NCBI RefSeq assembly: GCF_014695385.1
Contig: NZ_JACJOD010000033.1
Location: 62,001-126,000 of the forward strand
Direction: 5' to 3'
Source of the DNA: Trichocoleus sp. FACHB-46
GTDB lineage: Bacteria; Cyanobacteriota; Cyanobacteriia; FACHB-46
Length of the DNA: 64,000 nt
Part shown: positions 24,737 to 33,951 of the stretch, piece after piece
Layout of the letters: the number at the start of each line of letters is the position of its first letter
Numbering within the stretch: position 1 is the stretch's first letter
Translations under genes and position numbers: made by a program
The notes under the pieces: model-generated
The model's input: the letters and a program-made list of their open reading frames with translations, nothing else
What the model was told of the DNA's origin: nothing
Databases searched by the model: none

Positions 24737-25759
24737 TTAGAGGGAATCAAGCTGTCGTTTCAGCTCCTCCAGTTCCTCATCTACCGCTGCATCCCGAGGG
24801 GGGTTGTTCGTAGAACTGGGAGAAGCGGGAAGAAACCGAGGCTGGGATGGTTGCAATAACGCCTCTTTCATTGCCGCCAACTCATCATCAACATCGCTGC
24901 CTGACTCCAGTCTGTCAAGCAGGTCTTCCAGATCGGCTCCAGCAAGTTCTGCTGCTGCTTGCGATCGCGCCTCCATTTGTAGCACTTCCTCTTCTCTGCG
25001 CGTAAAGGAACCCATTGGCATTCCGGCACTCATCTGACTTGCTGTGCTTGGTAGTTGCCCATTGACCTTAGCGATCGCAATCCGTGCCTTCAGGCTGGTT
25101 CTCATCATTTTTGCTTCAGCGATTTTGCCATCTAAAAGGATTAGATTTCGCTTGAGATTTTTTATTGAAGCTGGTTCTTGATTGGCTTCCGCCTGCGCCT
25201 GTCCGTACTGCTGCTGAAGTCGCTTTTGGCTAGCGACTACCTGGATGACGGCTTGACGCGCCTTCTGCGAGTCTGCTTCCATCTGCTCGATGGCGTTATC
25301 TAAAAGCTTCTCTGGATCGATGCCTTGCTGAAGTAAGCGATTTAAGCCCACTAGCCCCAGCCCGACGACGGCTCCACCTGCTGCCATTGAAGCCATCCCA
25401 ACTCCAATCGCACTGCCACCAACCGCTACACCAACTCCTCCGATCGTCGCTGAAGTGGCTGCACCTGCTACTGCTCCGATCGCCGCAGCACCTGTAGAGG
25501 AAGCATCGTTTTCCAGAAGCGATCGCAAGGCTTCGTAAAGAGCGGCACCTGACAACGCACCAAGGGCAGCAAGTGGAACCGCACCCAGGCTATAACCTGT
25601 CCCGCCTGCTAAGATTCCAGCCTTGCCAATCGAAGCACCTGCAACTGCTCCACCAGCAACTAAAGCCCTTCCTTCATTCAGATAGTTTTGCCCGTAAGCA
25701 CCTTTACTAGAGTTCAGCTCGGCTCGAACTACACGGCTAATGCGATCGAATAATCCCAC
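24737..25759 (-). CDS. PspA/Vipp1-like protein with a glycine-rich membrane-type insert
   Basis: 340 aa. The first 17 residues (MGLFDRISRVVRAELNS) are the amphipathic N-terminal helix typical of PspA/Vipp1 (IM30), and residues 148-260 (DPEKLLDNAIEQMEADSQKA...) are its coiled-coil hairpin. Between them, where ordinary family members have a short linker, there are about 130 residues rich in Gly and Ala with hydrophobic stretches (GAAAIGAVAGAATSATIGGV), like glycine-zipper membrane segments. PspA/Vipp1 proteins form ESCRT-III-like filaments that remodel membranes. The insert suggests permanent membrane embedding. Confidence 0.7.
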   Translation of the reverse strand: MGLFDRISRVVRAELNSSKGAYGQNYLNEGRALVAGGAVAGASIGKAGILAGGTGYSLGAVPLAALGALSGAALYEALRSLLENDASSTGAAAIGAVAGAATSATIGGVGVAVGGSAIGVGMASMAAGGAVVGLGLVGLNRLLQQGIDPEKLLDNAIEQMEADSQKARQAVIQVVASQKRLQQQYGQAQAEANQEPASIKNLKRNLILLDGKIAEAKMMRTSLKARIAIAKVNGQLPSTASQMSAGMPMGSFTRREEEVLQMEARSQAAAELAGADLEDLLDRLESGSDVDDELAAMKEALLQPSQPRFLPASPSSTNNPPRDAAVDEELEELKRQLDSL

Positions 25760-25999
25760 AGCGCTCTACTCCTGATCACGTTTTTGCTAGCAGCATCCAA
25801 CGCTCCAAGCTTAAGCGCAACCACTTTGAATGGTTAGTGGAGATGGCGCAAATTTATCTAATCTCCAAGAAGCTCTTTTTAATTTGAAGCCCTGTACAGC
25901 GCGAAGAAGCGATCGCCTCTTGCTCCTTACTGTTAATTAAAGGTTGTCGCCTTCACTCTTCAAAATATTCAGGTTGGAGGATTGATAAGACGATAAGAC

Positions 26000-26791
26000 C
26001 TAGGAGGGGCTAGTGTTGCTTCTAGGGGAAGTAGTTAAAAGCTTGGCTGCTCCACAAAAATCGTTACCTACTTTAACTAGCTCGTAGAAGGTGATTCTTA
26101 GCTGAGATTTGGCTTGAAACTCTTTGCTTCTAGCTGATTCATCAATCAAGGAAATTCCTTTGCCCGTCAACCCCAAAAGTGCAAGGTCTGAAGGTCGTAC
26201 TATGCCATTAGCATGTTGAAAAATATTTCGAACAACAATGTGTTTCTTGATATCTTTTTTGAAATCAGGAGCAACTTTTGTGCCAAGCATCTTTTCAACT
26301 GTTTCAAGTTGCTTTTCGGACTGAAAAAAGCGAAACCCTTCTACAGCACGTTCTTGAAGATTATCTATCAAGTTTGCGCTCGTGTCTGTAGAAAAATCTA
26401 AGTCTACCTCAAACTTGATTGATCTTGTGGATGGGCAAGGTTTTGTTCCTAGAAAGTGAGACTTAAATAAGTGCTCAAAAATTTGGCTAAGAAAGTCGTA
26501 CCACCGCTGAACTAAACGCGCATGTACTAACTCTTGAACAGCACCTGGATTGCTTAAGTAAGTGCTCAAAATGTCTTTATTGCTGGCATGGCTAACAATG
26601 GCAGCGCCTACTTCAGTGGTTCCTTGAACGGGCACAACGAATTGATACCCTGCTTCTGGATACTGCTCTATTTGCTTCAAGATCCCTTCTTGTCCATAAG
26701 ATCCCATAGCTATCAGACTATGAGCTAATAATATTGAACTTTTTACATCATCCCGAAAGGATTGATATATGTCTTCCATTTCCATTTCCAT
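26000..26791 (-). CDS. HEPN-motif hypothetical protein next to a toxin-antitoxin pair
   Basis: About 263 aa from ATG 26791; a TTG extension reaches 26830. The segment HIVVRNIFQHANG carries RN-x3-H, the active-site signature of HEPN RNases, at about residue 200. The rest is helical (ARLVQRWYDFLSQIFEHLF). HEPN proteins are common toxins and abortive-infection effectors. The start region has a hexanucleotide repeat (GGAAAT units, with three in-frame ATG codons), so the exact start is uncertain. The motif is short, so this is a suggestion. Confidence 0.5.
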   Translation of the reverse strand: MEMEMEDIYQSFRDDVKSSILLAHSLIAMGSYGQEGILKQIEQYPEAGYQFVVPVQGTTEVGAAIVSHASNKDILSTYLSNPGAVQELVHARLVQRWYDFLSQIFEHLFKSHFLGTKPCPSTRSIKFEVDLDFSTDTSANLIDNLQERAVEGFRFFQSEKQLETVEKMLGTKVAPDFKKDIKKHIVVRNIFQHANGIVRPSDLALLGLTGKGISLIDESARSKEFQAKSQLRITFYELVKVGNDFCGAAKLLTTSPRSNTSPS

Positions 26792-26927
26792 TTCCTTGAA
26801 ATTCAAAACTCGAGATTTTGTTACCCTCAAAGACTTTCCATGTTCAGGGCCACGATTATAGCTGTCTTTGGACAGAGAGTATCAAGAGCGATCGCTCCTC
26901 AGATGAGTGCTAGCTCACGACTGCTTT

Positions 26928-27335
26928 CTAATGTGGAAAGAAGGCAGCAGGGGAAACATGAAAGAATTCTGCCAGTTCTTGAATGTGGCGGACCGTCAAA
27001 TTCCGCTGGCCGCTAAGGACGGCAGACACAATAGATTCTGTCTTGAAGATAGGGACTAAGTCCTTCTGGCGAAGGTCTTGCTCTTCTATCAATACCTTGA
27101 GCAGTTCGACTCCATAGATATCAGGAATTGGTTCTTGGGTTTGCTCGTATTCATAAACCAGCGTGCCCAAGACATTGAGATAGTCTTGTTCGTCAGGTGT
27201 TAGCTCTCCACAATCGATGAGTGAGTCAATCACCAATTGGGCAGCTAACATTTCCTCTTCAGACTTAATCGGTCGAGGAGGAAATGATTGTAATAGTTCC
27301 ATGTAGGAAGCAGGGTTACGTGAACCACGGGTCAT
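26928..27335 (-). CDS. higA: HigA-type antitoxin
   Basis: I start at ATG 27335 (MTRGSRNPASYMELLQSFP), 20 bp inside the end of higB; a longer frame reaches 27365. The N-terminal 75 residues have the antitoxin arm (IPDIYGVELLKVLIEEQ), and the C-terminal part is a helix-turn-helix (LRQKDLVPIFKTESIVSAVLSGQ). HigA neutralises HigB and represses the operon. The order toxin-then-antitoxin is typical of higBA. Confidence 0.85.
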   Translation of the reverse strand: MTRGSRNPASYMELLQSFPPRPIKSEEEMLAAQLVIDSLIDCGELTPDEQDYLNVLGTLVYEYEQTQEPIPDIYGVELLKVLIEEQDLRQKDLVPIFKTESIVSAVLSGQRNLTVRHIQELAEFFHVSPAAFFPH

Positions 27336-27618
27336 CTTTCCAATGCCCCTTGTCATAATCGGCATGAGTTAGGACGTGCCGGATAAAAATTTTCTTAGTT
27401 TCGTAATCAATGTAAGTAATCAGTCGATAGTTGTTTCCACCAATGTTGAAGACGGTCAAACTGCCAACTTGATCAGCGGAAGCAAAGGTTTGACGCAGCT
27501 CAACAAAGTTACCCCATTGTGTTTTAGAGGCAATTTTGTACCAAGCTCGTAAGCTTGGCTCAGCATTGGGATGCTCTTTGTAGAACTGCTTGAACCTCGA
27601 AAGAGTGATGATATGCAT
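27316..27618 (-). CDS. higB: HigB-type toxin (RelE-like RNA endonuclease)
   Basis: 100 aa. Family features include MHIITLSRFKQFYKEHP, the strand GSLTVFNIGGNNYRLITYID and the C-terminal IRHVLTHADYDKGHW, as in the HigB_toxin family. HigB cleaves translated mRNA on the ribosome. The end overlaps higA by 20 bp, allowing coupled translation. The pair could stabilise the element that carries it. Confidence 0.88.
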   Translation of the reverse strand: MHIITLSRFKQFYKEHPNAEPSLRAWYKIASKTQWGNFVELRQTFASADQVGSLTVFNIGGNNYRLITYIDYETKKIFIRHVLTHADYDKGHWKDDPWFT

Positions 27619-27799
27619 GCCAAGGAGGAGGGTATTTCTTTAGACGTTGGCTTAGGGAAATATTCATTGGATTTGCCGGTACCACACTGCACATCTCAAA
27701 GATATCTTAGCAGATTGCGAAGTTTTAGACAGCCTACATAGAAGCGCTTTCATCTTTTCCTAAAAATGGGAAAACGCTCAAGGCATTAATTGCTGAGAG

Positions 27800-27971
27800 C
27801 TCGCCTGCTCAATTTTTGAATTGGCCCCTTTTGCCCCGAACTCCGCCTGTACAGGGTTAAAGCCCAATTCAAACCAATTCAAAAGTCCGATCGCCCGCTC
27901 TACCAAAAATCCCAGCAGCTCGCTCACAAAAACCACCCCAATCAGCAGCAACGACGGTACTTCAAGGGATC
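27800..27971. repeat. Dispersed repeat, copy F left half (module 1)
   Basis: Module 1 (GCTCAATTTTTGAATTGGCC ... CAATTCAAACCAATTCAAAA) reaching GGTACTTCAAGGGATCTTC, where the insertion sequence enters. The right half resumes at 29463. Copy E has the same sequence uninterrupted. Confidence 0.6.
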
Positions 27972-27977
27972 TTCTTA

Positions 27978-29456
27978 CTGGACTTTAGACTAATCGGTGA
28001 AGAAAAGCGGCCAGACCAAATGATCTGACCGCTTAATAGTCAAGGACATATCAAATCCTGACTATGAGTAAGTTTGACAAGCTTCAGGCATTTCGGCACA
28101 AAGCCTACGCGTTAATAGGCAATGGTCGCGATGCACTCTTTGACCTCATGGATGCTGTTCTCGTTAGTCGTAGCGTTTACTCGTTTGCTGAGCTCTCCTT
28201 ATCCCCCGTCTTTCGCAGACAGTGGCCGAGTTTGTATGAGTCGCTGCAAGATAGTGAACCACCTCGGCTGAAACTGATGGAACTCTACCTGGAGAAGCTT
28301 AATCAGAGTAACCAACTGGTTTTAGCAGGAGACCATACGGCTTGGTCACGCTTACAAGCTCGGACCTTACGAGAGCGAACCTATGAACATCAAGCCAACC
28401 CCATGAGTGGAGCCAAGCCGATCACCCTAGGACAGGGCTATAGCACGATTGCCTGGATTCCAGAAGCGCAAGGGAGTTGGGCCTTACCGTTACTGCATGA
28501 ACGCATCACCAGTGCTGAGACTGCGATTGAAAAGGCTGCGGCTCAATTGCGTCAGGTCTGTCAGCAAGTAACGACTCGGCCCTTATCACTATGGGATGCG
28601 GAGTATGGATGCGTCCCGTTCCTCCAGAAGACGGCGGACATTGCTTGTGACAAGTTGATCCGCTGGCGCTCCAATCGTGTCCTTTATGGCCCTCCTCCCA
28701 CCTACTCTGGCAAAGGACGACCCCGCAAGCATGGTGAACCATTCAAGCTCAACGATCCAACTACCTGGTGGCAAGCTGATGAGGAAATGGAAGTTGAGGA
28801 CGGAAACTGGGGAGCATTGCGCTTACAAATGTGGTGCTCACTTCATCTCAGACAAGCAGCAACTCAGGTGCTGTCTCTCATTCGAGTCGAACGGCTCGCT
28901 GGGGCTTCTACAACTTCCCTTAAACCGTTGTGGCTCCTCTGGGTTGGGCTGGAACACCCCTCCATTGGAAGTCTTTGGAAACAATATTTGCGCCGATTTG
29001 CCATTGACCACTGGTATCGCTTTGCAAAACAGCGTTTACATTGGACCTTGCCTCAGCTAGCAACCCCCGAAGCTTCTCAGCGCTGGAGCGACCTCATGCC
29101 CTTGTTAACCTGGCAACTTTGGCTAGCTCGAAGCGAAGTGCAAGACTCTCCACTGCCTTGGCAAAAGTCTTCGTCCACTCTCTCTCCCGGTCGAACCGCT
29201 AATGCTTTTGCAGCCGTTTTAGCAGTGATTGGTTCTCCTGCACCTGCTCCCAAACCTCGCGGAAAGTCACCCGGTTGGACACCGGGGCAACCCCGGTCTC
29301 GTCGCATTCGCTATCCAACGGTGAGAAAACACTTCCGCAAACCCAAAGCAGGGGCTGAAAAGTCTGCTTAAACTCTAACTTGTTTGATTTTTCCGACATC
29401 GCTCAACTTCTGCAAGGAGTTGAGCTACTTTCGTTTGCCGTTAGTCTAAACTTCAG
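27978..29456 (+). mobile_element. Insertion sequence copy 1 (intact), TTCTTA target duplication
   Basis: The ends are near-perfect inverted repeats: CTGGACTTTAGACTAA at 27978 and the complement of CTGAAGTTTAGACTAA at 29456. Direct repeats TTCTTA flank it (27972-27977, 29457-29462). It is 1479 bp with one transposase gene, and it sits inside a dispersed repeat, so it interrupts no gene. A related copy is at 45445-46946. The IS family name is not certain. Confidence 0.88.
28064..29371 (+). CDS. Transposase, DDE type, cyanobacterial family
   Basis: 435 aa, full length. AGDHTAWSRLQ and SLWDAEYGCVPFL hold two likely catalytic Asp residues, and IDHWYRFAKQRLHW holds basic residues near the third. 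The C-terminus is basic (RSRRIRYPTVRKHFRKP). I recognise this as a putative transposase family common in cyanobacterial genomes (NF041680-like), from memory. Copy 2 differs at scattered positions and has a 24-bp insertion. Confidence 0.88.
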   Translation: MSKFDKLQAFRHKAYALIGNGRDALFDLMDAVLVSRSVYSFAELSLSPVFRRQWPSLYESLQDSEPPRLKLMELYLEKLNQSNQLVLAGDHTAWSRLQARTLRERTYEHQANPMSGAKPITLGQGYSTIAWIPEAQGSWALPLLHERITSAETAIEKAAAQLRQVCQQVTTRPLSLWDAEYGCVPFLQKTADIACDKLIRWRSNRVLYGPPPTYSGKGRPRKHGEPFKLNDPTTWWQADEEMEVEDGNWGALRLQMWCSLHLRQAATQVLSLIRVERLAGASTTSLKPLWLLWVGLEHPSIGSLWKQYLRRFAIDHWYRFAKQRLHWTLPQLATPEASQRWSDLMPLLTWQLWLARSEVQDSPLPWQKSSSTLSPGRTANAFAAVLAVIGSPAPAPKPRGKSPGWTPGQPRSRRIRYPTVRKHFRKPKAGAEKSA

Positions 29457-29462
29457 TTCTTA

Positions 29463-29612
29463 GGGACAGAAGGGCACCTTAGAGGTAAAGCGATCGCACT
29501 GCTGAGAGGGCAAAAACTTGGTGGTGCGATCGCTCCATTGAGCATCTAACTCAAATCCAAGATTTTCGGAATATTAAAGCTCGTCAGTTTTGTGTCACCA
29601 GAGCGATCGCCT
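29463..29612. repeat. Dispersed repeat, copy F right half (modules 2, 3)
   Basis: Module 2 (AGAAGGGCACCTTAGAGGTA) and module 3 (CTCGTCAGTTTTGTGTCACC), continuing copy F after the insertion sequence. Confidence 0.6.
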
Positions 29613-29688
29613 TACTCATACAAGTGATGAACTTATAGCAGGCTTAATAATTTCTCTTGAGTGCCGCCTGCATCCTACAACAACACCT

Positions 29689-32600
29689 CTACTCCCTGAA
29701 CTGTAGACCGTCATATTGATCGTGCAGAAGCTCAAGCTCTTCAGGAGTGAAAGGATTTCCACCTGCCCTTAAGGTTCTAATCCAATGTTGACGCTGTACT
29801 TGTAGAGATTCGCTCGAAAGTCCAAGATCTACAGCCGCCTGCAAACTTTCAATGGCACCCTGAATGTCCCCACTCCGAGCCCTAGCTAATCCAAGGCTAT
29901 CTCTATACTCTCCGTCTTCAGGAACAAGTGTCACAGCAGCCTCACCCGCAAAAATGACCTTCTCTGGATGATTAGAGAGACTGCCGAACCAACAAAGAGT
30001 ATGCCAAAACTCAGCAGCAATTTCTAACTGAGGATCGAGCTGCTGTGCTTCCTCGTAAAGCGCGATCGCTTTTTCTATTTGACCCATCGTTGCTGAACTG
30101 AGTCCCCTACTTAGGGTGGCCGCTGAGGAAAACTCTCGCTGTTGCCCTAGGGCATCGGGTACATCAGTAACTCTGTGCAATCCTCTTGCATGGGCCCATT
30201 TTGTGTACTTATCCCAAAGAATTTCTCGAAATGAAACGTTATCAAAGATGGCCCCTCGGAAATTTGCACTCCTAAAGTCTGCATTACTAAGATCTATATC
30301 GCGTGGGCTAAGAGCATCAAAGCTGGCATAGCACAAATTGCTATCTCTAAAATTCGCATTACTTAGGTTTGCACCGTGCAGACAAATACCAACTAGAGTA
30401 CTACCAGCACAATCAGCTTCACTCAAGTCACTTCCTACGAATGTAGCGTCAGTTAAGTCTGCTCCACTCAGGTTGGCATTTCTGAAGTTTGCATCAATTG
30501 CTTCCAAAGCCGTCAGTTTTGCATTAGAAAGATCGACCCCTACACACTTAGCATTATCTAAGGAGGCATTAGATAAGTCTACTCGGCTAAGATCTGCGTG
30601 GCTGAGATTTGCATCAGCGAGGTAGGCCTCGTCGAGAGATGCGCCTCTGAGGTAAGCATTAGTGAGATTTGCAGAGCTAAGGTCCGCACCACTGAGATCT
30701 GCATTAGCTAGATATGCACCACTAAGGTTGGCGCGGCTAAGGTTAGCACCCCCAAGTATTACACTCATGAGAGTTACATTACTAAGCTGTGCATCAGCTA
30801 AAAACGGTCCTACTGTTTGACTGAAAGCAGATGGATTCAGACAGTTGCTATAGCTGATAATGTGCAATAGCCGAGGTTGATCGAAATCTTCAGTGCCAGC
30901 CTGACCACAGGGATAAAAAATAATTTTTCCCTTTAAATCTTCTCTAAGCTGAGCAAAACTATTGAGCTTTAGTAGCAAAATCAGTATGTTTAGCCCTGTA
31001 AAAATGTCTACTTGTCTTTGTCCTAAGTTGATGCCATACTTCTGCAACTTACTGGATTTATCTTGAGGCAAGGTGTACTTGGAATCATCGATAAAGTCTC
31101 CACTACACCAAAGCAGGTAAAAGTCATGTAGTCGTTCAAATAGAATGATGAAGTCAATTTGCCTCCTATCCAGCAAAGCCATCAAGTATTCCACGATCTC
31201 TTCTGTTAGGTTTCCGTAACCCAAAAGGTCATAAATCTGCCCATTCATAATCTCCTGGGTGATGTTGTAGCCCTTTCCTCGTGGACCTTTATCTGTCCAG
31301 GCTTCTAAGCTTTCCAGCAAGCGCTCTGCACATAAAAATTCACCAAAGCTTTTATGAAGAAACTCAACTGAGTTTTCTGCTCCAGGCACAGAGTTGAGGT
31401 AAAAAGTAGCTAATGCATTCTTTAAGCCACCCTCTGGCTGATCACGGGCTGCCTTAAGTAGTGCTGTAGCACCTTCATCTCCCTTTTGCTTCAGCCGCTC
31501 CTCAATCATAGATATTGGAGCTAACTCACGCCTGGTTTGAACCACACAAAGTCCTGCTTCTGCCAGAACACTACGTAGGTCTTCTATGTCTAACTTTGTA
31601 AGTTCTAAATTGAGATTATGGCCTTGGTCAGTTCGTTGTTTGGTTAGCACCCAATTTAGAGCTTCTTCGTAAATTTGAATTTTTGCTCCAGCGCTGCTTG
31701 CTCCTTCAAACATTTCTAGGTTCAAGCGATTATCGCGATGCATAGCTGCGAGTAAATAGAGCAGTAGAGGTTCCTGAGCTAACTGCTGTACTTGACTTGG
31801 ACACGATGGAGCCTTTAGAAATTGCTGAAATGTCAAGGCTGTATCCGTACCTGCTAATTGCGCCCACTTAGCAAACCACCTTCCCTGGAGCTCTCGATCC
31901 ATTGGGATGATCTCTACCCGTTCTAAATTAGGTGGCATTAAACGCTCAATGCCGTGCAAAGCAAAAGGTCTACCTGTGATTAAGATTCGGTGTCCTCGCT
32001 CACTGCTATTCTCTTTACAACGTGACTGGAATGATCCGACTTGATGCAAGAATGCTTTTAGCTCATCGCTGATTCCTCTCTCTAGCAATAACTCATCAAA
32101 ACCATCAAGTAGGAATAGGAATCGTGTGTTTGGGTTGGTCAACCAACCATTATCACTAGTTGCAAAGTCCCAACCTACAGCAGCTTGTAACGTCTTTTCA
32201 AAATTTAGCTCAAAGGTTCTAACGTCTCGCAATCGAATTAGGATCGGAATCCAGATTGGATACAGTTTTCTCCGAACCAGGTCTGCAAACATACGACAAA
32301 ACACGCTTTTACCGCGTCCTGGCCCACCTTCGATAAATAGCACTTGTCCTTGCTTTTTTGGGTCTTGAAGCAGAGATTCAGCCCAGCTCTCAATATTCAA
32401 CGACTCAGTATGGTTGTCTGTTCGGCCATCTGGCTTTATAGGCCTCACTTTTAGAGGTACATAGACATCTTTAAAGGTGAAACTTTCATCAAAAACCTGT
32501 TGTAATGGTTTTTGAGATATCACAGCTTCTAAGTACCTATCAATGCTGTCGTAGGTTTTTAACTCCTGCGTCCATTCAGAGCCATATAAAGCTGCAAGTT

Positions 32601-33282
32601 GCTTCACTGAATCTCTAAGGCCAGCAAAAGCTCGCTTCATATAGCGATGAGTGCTACAGGATATTCGCTCTGTAGCAATGTGAGCTTCAGCCCCATCAAG
32701 GCCTGCTTCTTGTAGGCGATCGCTCAGGATGGGATTAAAAACTTCAGCTAGCTTGGATTCATGAAAGCAAATTAACGTTTTTTCTGCTTCCCTAGTATCA
32801 AATTCAAATTCCTGACCATTGATCTCTAACTTTTCACCTAACTTGTTAAGTTCCTTGGTAAATGCTTTAGATGCAGGGGCTTCTAACAGCTGCTCCCGTC
32901 TAGTTTGATTGTCTGGTGAATTGAGAAACACTTGAAAGCTTTCTAAGTAAGCTGCTTGACTCACTAGCATTACGCATTCTTCTAAAGAAGGCTCTTGTTG
33001 CGCGTGCTCCAAATAAAGCTTTAAAGTTCCAGTTGCAAGTGAAACAAACGGTAGTGTAGCGCCTGCCACCTGTACTAAAGGCAAGTTTAATACATCTAAA
33101 AGTGAAGATATGTTTCCAACCAAAGGAACCAGCTCTGGAAGAGCCTTGTGTTCATCTAACGCTTTTGCCAGATCTAAAACTGCTTTGCCAGTTTCAGCGC
33201 CACTAGCTACAGTTTCGGTTGAGAACAATTGAATATCTGTATTAAGGAATTTCCAGATACCCTTCCAGAGCTGTCTTGCCAT
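29689..33282 (-). CDS. NACHT-type NTPase with pentapeptide repeats and TPR tail
   Basis: 1197 aa. A helical N-terminal region (1-290) precedes a NACHT ATPase: Walker A GGPGRGKS at 319-326 and Walker B FLFLLDGFDELL at 388-399. Pentapeptide repeats (ANLSGAYLANADLSGADL) span about 830-1020, and TPR-like helices (EKAIALYEEAQQLDPQLE) fill the C-terminus. NACHT/STAND proteins oligomerise on sensing a ligand and include bacterial antiphage NLR-like proteins. Here the repeat regions would be the sensor and the N-terminal domain the effector. Neighbouring nuclease genes support defence (inference). Confidence 0.85.
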   Translation of the reverse strand: MARQLWKGIWKFLNTDIQLFSTETVASGAETGKAVLDLAKALDEHKALPELVPLVGNISSLLDVLNLPLVQVAGATLPFVSLATGTLKLYLEHAQQEPSLEECVMLVSQAAYLESFQVFLNSPDNQTRREQLLEAPASKAFTKELNKLGEKLEINGQEFEFDTREAEKTLICFHESKLAEVFNPILSDRLQEAGLDGAEAHIATERISCSTHRYMKRAFAGLRDSVKQLAALYGSEWTQELKTYDSIDRYLEAVISQKPLQQVFDESFTFKDVYVPLKVRPIKPDGRTDNHTESLNIESWAESLLQDPKKQGQVLFIEGGPGRGKSVFCRMFADLVRRKLYPIWIPILIRLRDVRTFELNFEKTLQAAVGWDFATSDNGWLTNPNTRFLFLLDGFDELLLERGISDELKAFLHQVGSFQSRCKENSSERGHRILITGRPFALHGIERLMPPNLERVEIIPMDRELQGRWFAKWAQLAGTDTALTFQQFLKAPSCPSQVQQLAQEPLLLYLLAAMHRDNRLNLEMFEGASSAGAKIQIYEEALNWVLTKQRTDQGHNLNLELTKLDIEDLRSVLAEAGLCVVQTRRELAPISMIEERLKQKGDEGATALLKAARDQPEGGLKNALATFYLNSVPGAENSVEFLHKSFGEFLCAERLLESLEAWTDKGPRGKGYNITQEIMNGQIYDLLGYGNLTEEIVEYLMALLDRRQIDFIILFERLHDFYLLWCSGDFIDDSKYTLPQDKSSKLQKYGINLGQRQVDIFTGLNILILLLKLNSFAQLREDLKGKIIFYPCGQAGTEDFDQPRLLHIISYSNCLNPSAFSQTVGPFLADAQLSNVTLMSVILGGANLSRANLSGAYLANADLSGADLSSANLTNAYLRGASLDEAYLADANLSHADLSRVDLSNASLDNAKCVGVDLSNAKLTALEAIDANFRNANLSGADLTDATFVGSDLSEADCAGSTLVGICLHGANLSNANFRDSNLCYASFDALSPRDIDLSNADFRSANFRGAIFDNVSFREILWDKYTKWAHARGLHRVTDVPDALGQQREFSSAATLSRGLSSATMGQIEKAIALYEEAQQLDPQLEIAAEFWHTLCWFGSLSNHPEKVIFAGEAAVTLVPEDGEYRDSLGLARARSGDIQGAIESLQAAVDLGLSSESLQVQRQHWIRTLRAGGNPFTPEELELLHDQYDGLQFRE

Positions 33283-33574
33283 CCCCTATTAATCCTTGAA
33301 AAGTTAATGGTGATAGGGTAACTGCTTTCTCAGTTTGTTGCCAAACAGCGATCGCAACAATCAACTCAAATTTGCATTAAACTGCATCATAATTTCTGCA
33401 ATACACGTGCCGTCTCCCTCGTCTGCGTTCATGTCGTAGTCTAGATTGTCATTCTTGAAATCCAGCAGCCGGGTAAGCGAGCCATAAGGGGTGGCGCGTC
33501 AGAGACGCTGTTATAAGTTCCAGGAGAACCCTGAAACAATGTGAGAAAAATGATTCTCGCGTTGCGTTTATAAG

Positions 33575-33905
33575 CTGGGTCAACGCCGCGATCGCCCGCT
33601 CCACCCACGATTCCAGCAACTTCCTTACTCACGAAAAAACACCCTAACCAGCAAGCAACAACGTACTTCAAGAAATTTTCGTGGGAACAGGAGGGCATTT
33701 TAGAGATAAGGCGATCGCACGGCTAAGGAGGCAAAGACTTGGTGGCGCGACCGCCCCTCGGCCTCTCTTCCCTTCACCGGAGCGATCGCCCTACCCAACC
33801 AAGCACTCAGCCCAAAATCAGAAGTTTTCTGGATCTCAAATCTTGGCCTGAGATTTGTGTCAGTAGCGCGATCGCTGCCAGTTTTCCAGAATTCAGACAT
33901 CTTCT
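33575..33905. repeat. Dispersed repeat, copy G (modules 1-3, 6)
   Basis: CGATCGCCCGCTCCACCCA (end of module 1), AGAGATAAGGCGATCGCACG (module 2), CACTCAGCCCAAAATCAGAA (module 3) and CAGAATTCAGACATCTTCTT (module 6). The 290 bp before it (33283-33574) holds nothing I can identify. Confidence 0.6.
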
Positions 33906-33951
33906 TGGCCTAGGTTGGACTGAAGTAACATCTCTGAATGGGGTAGCAGAT

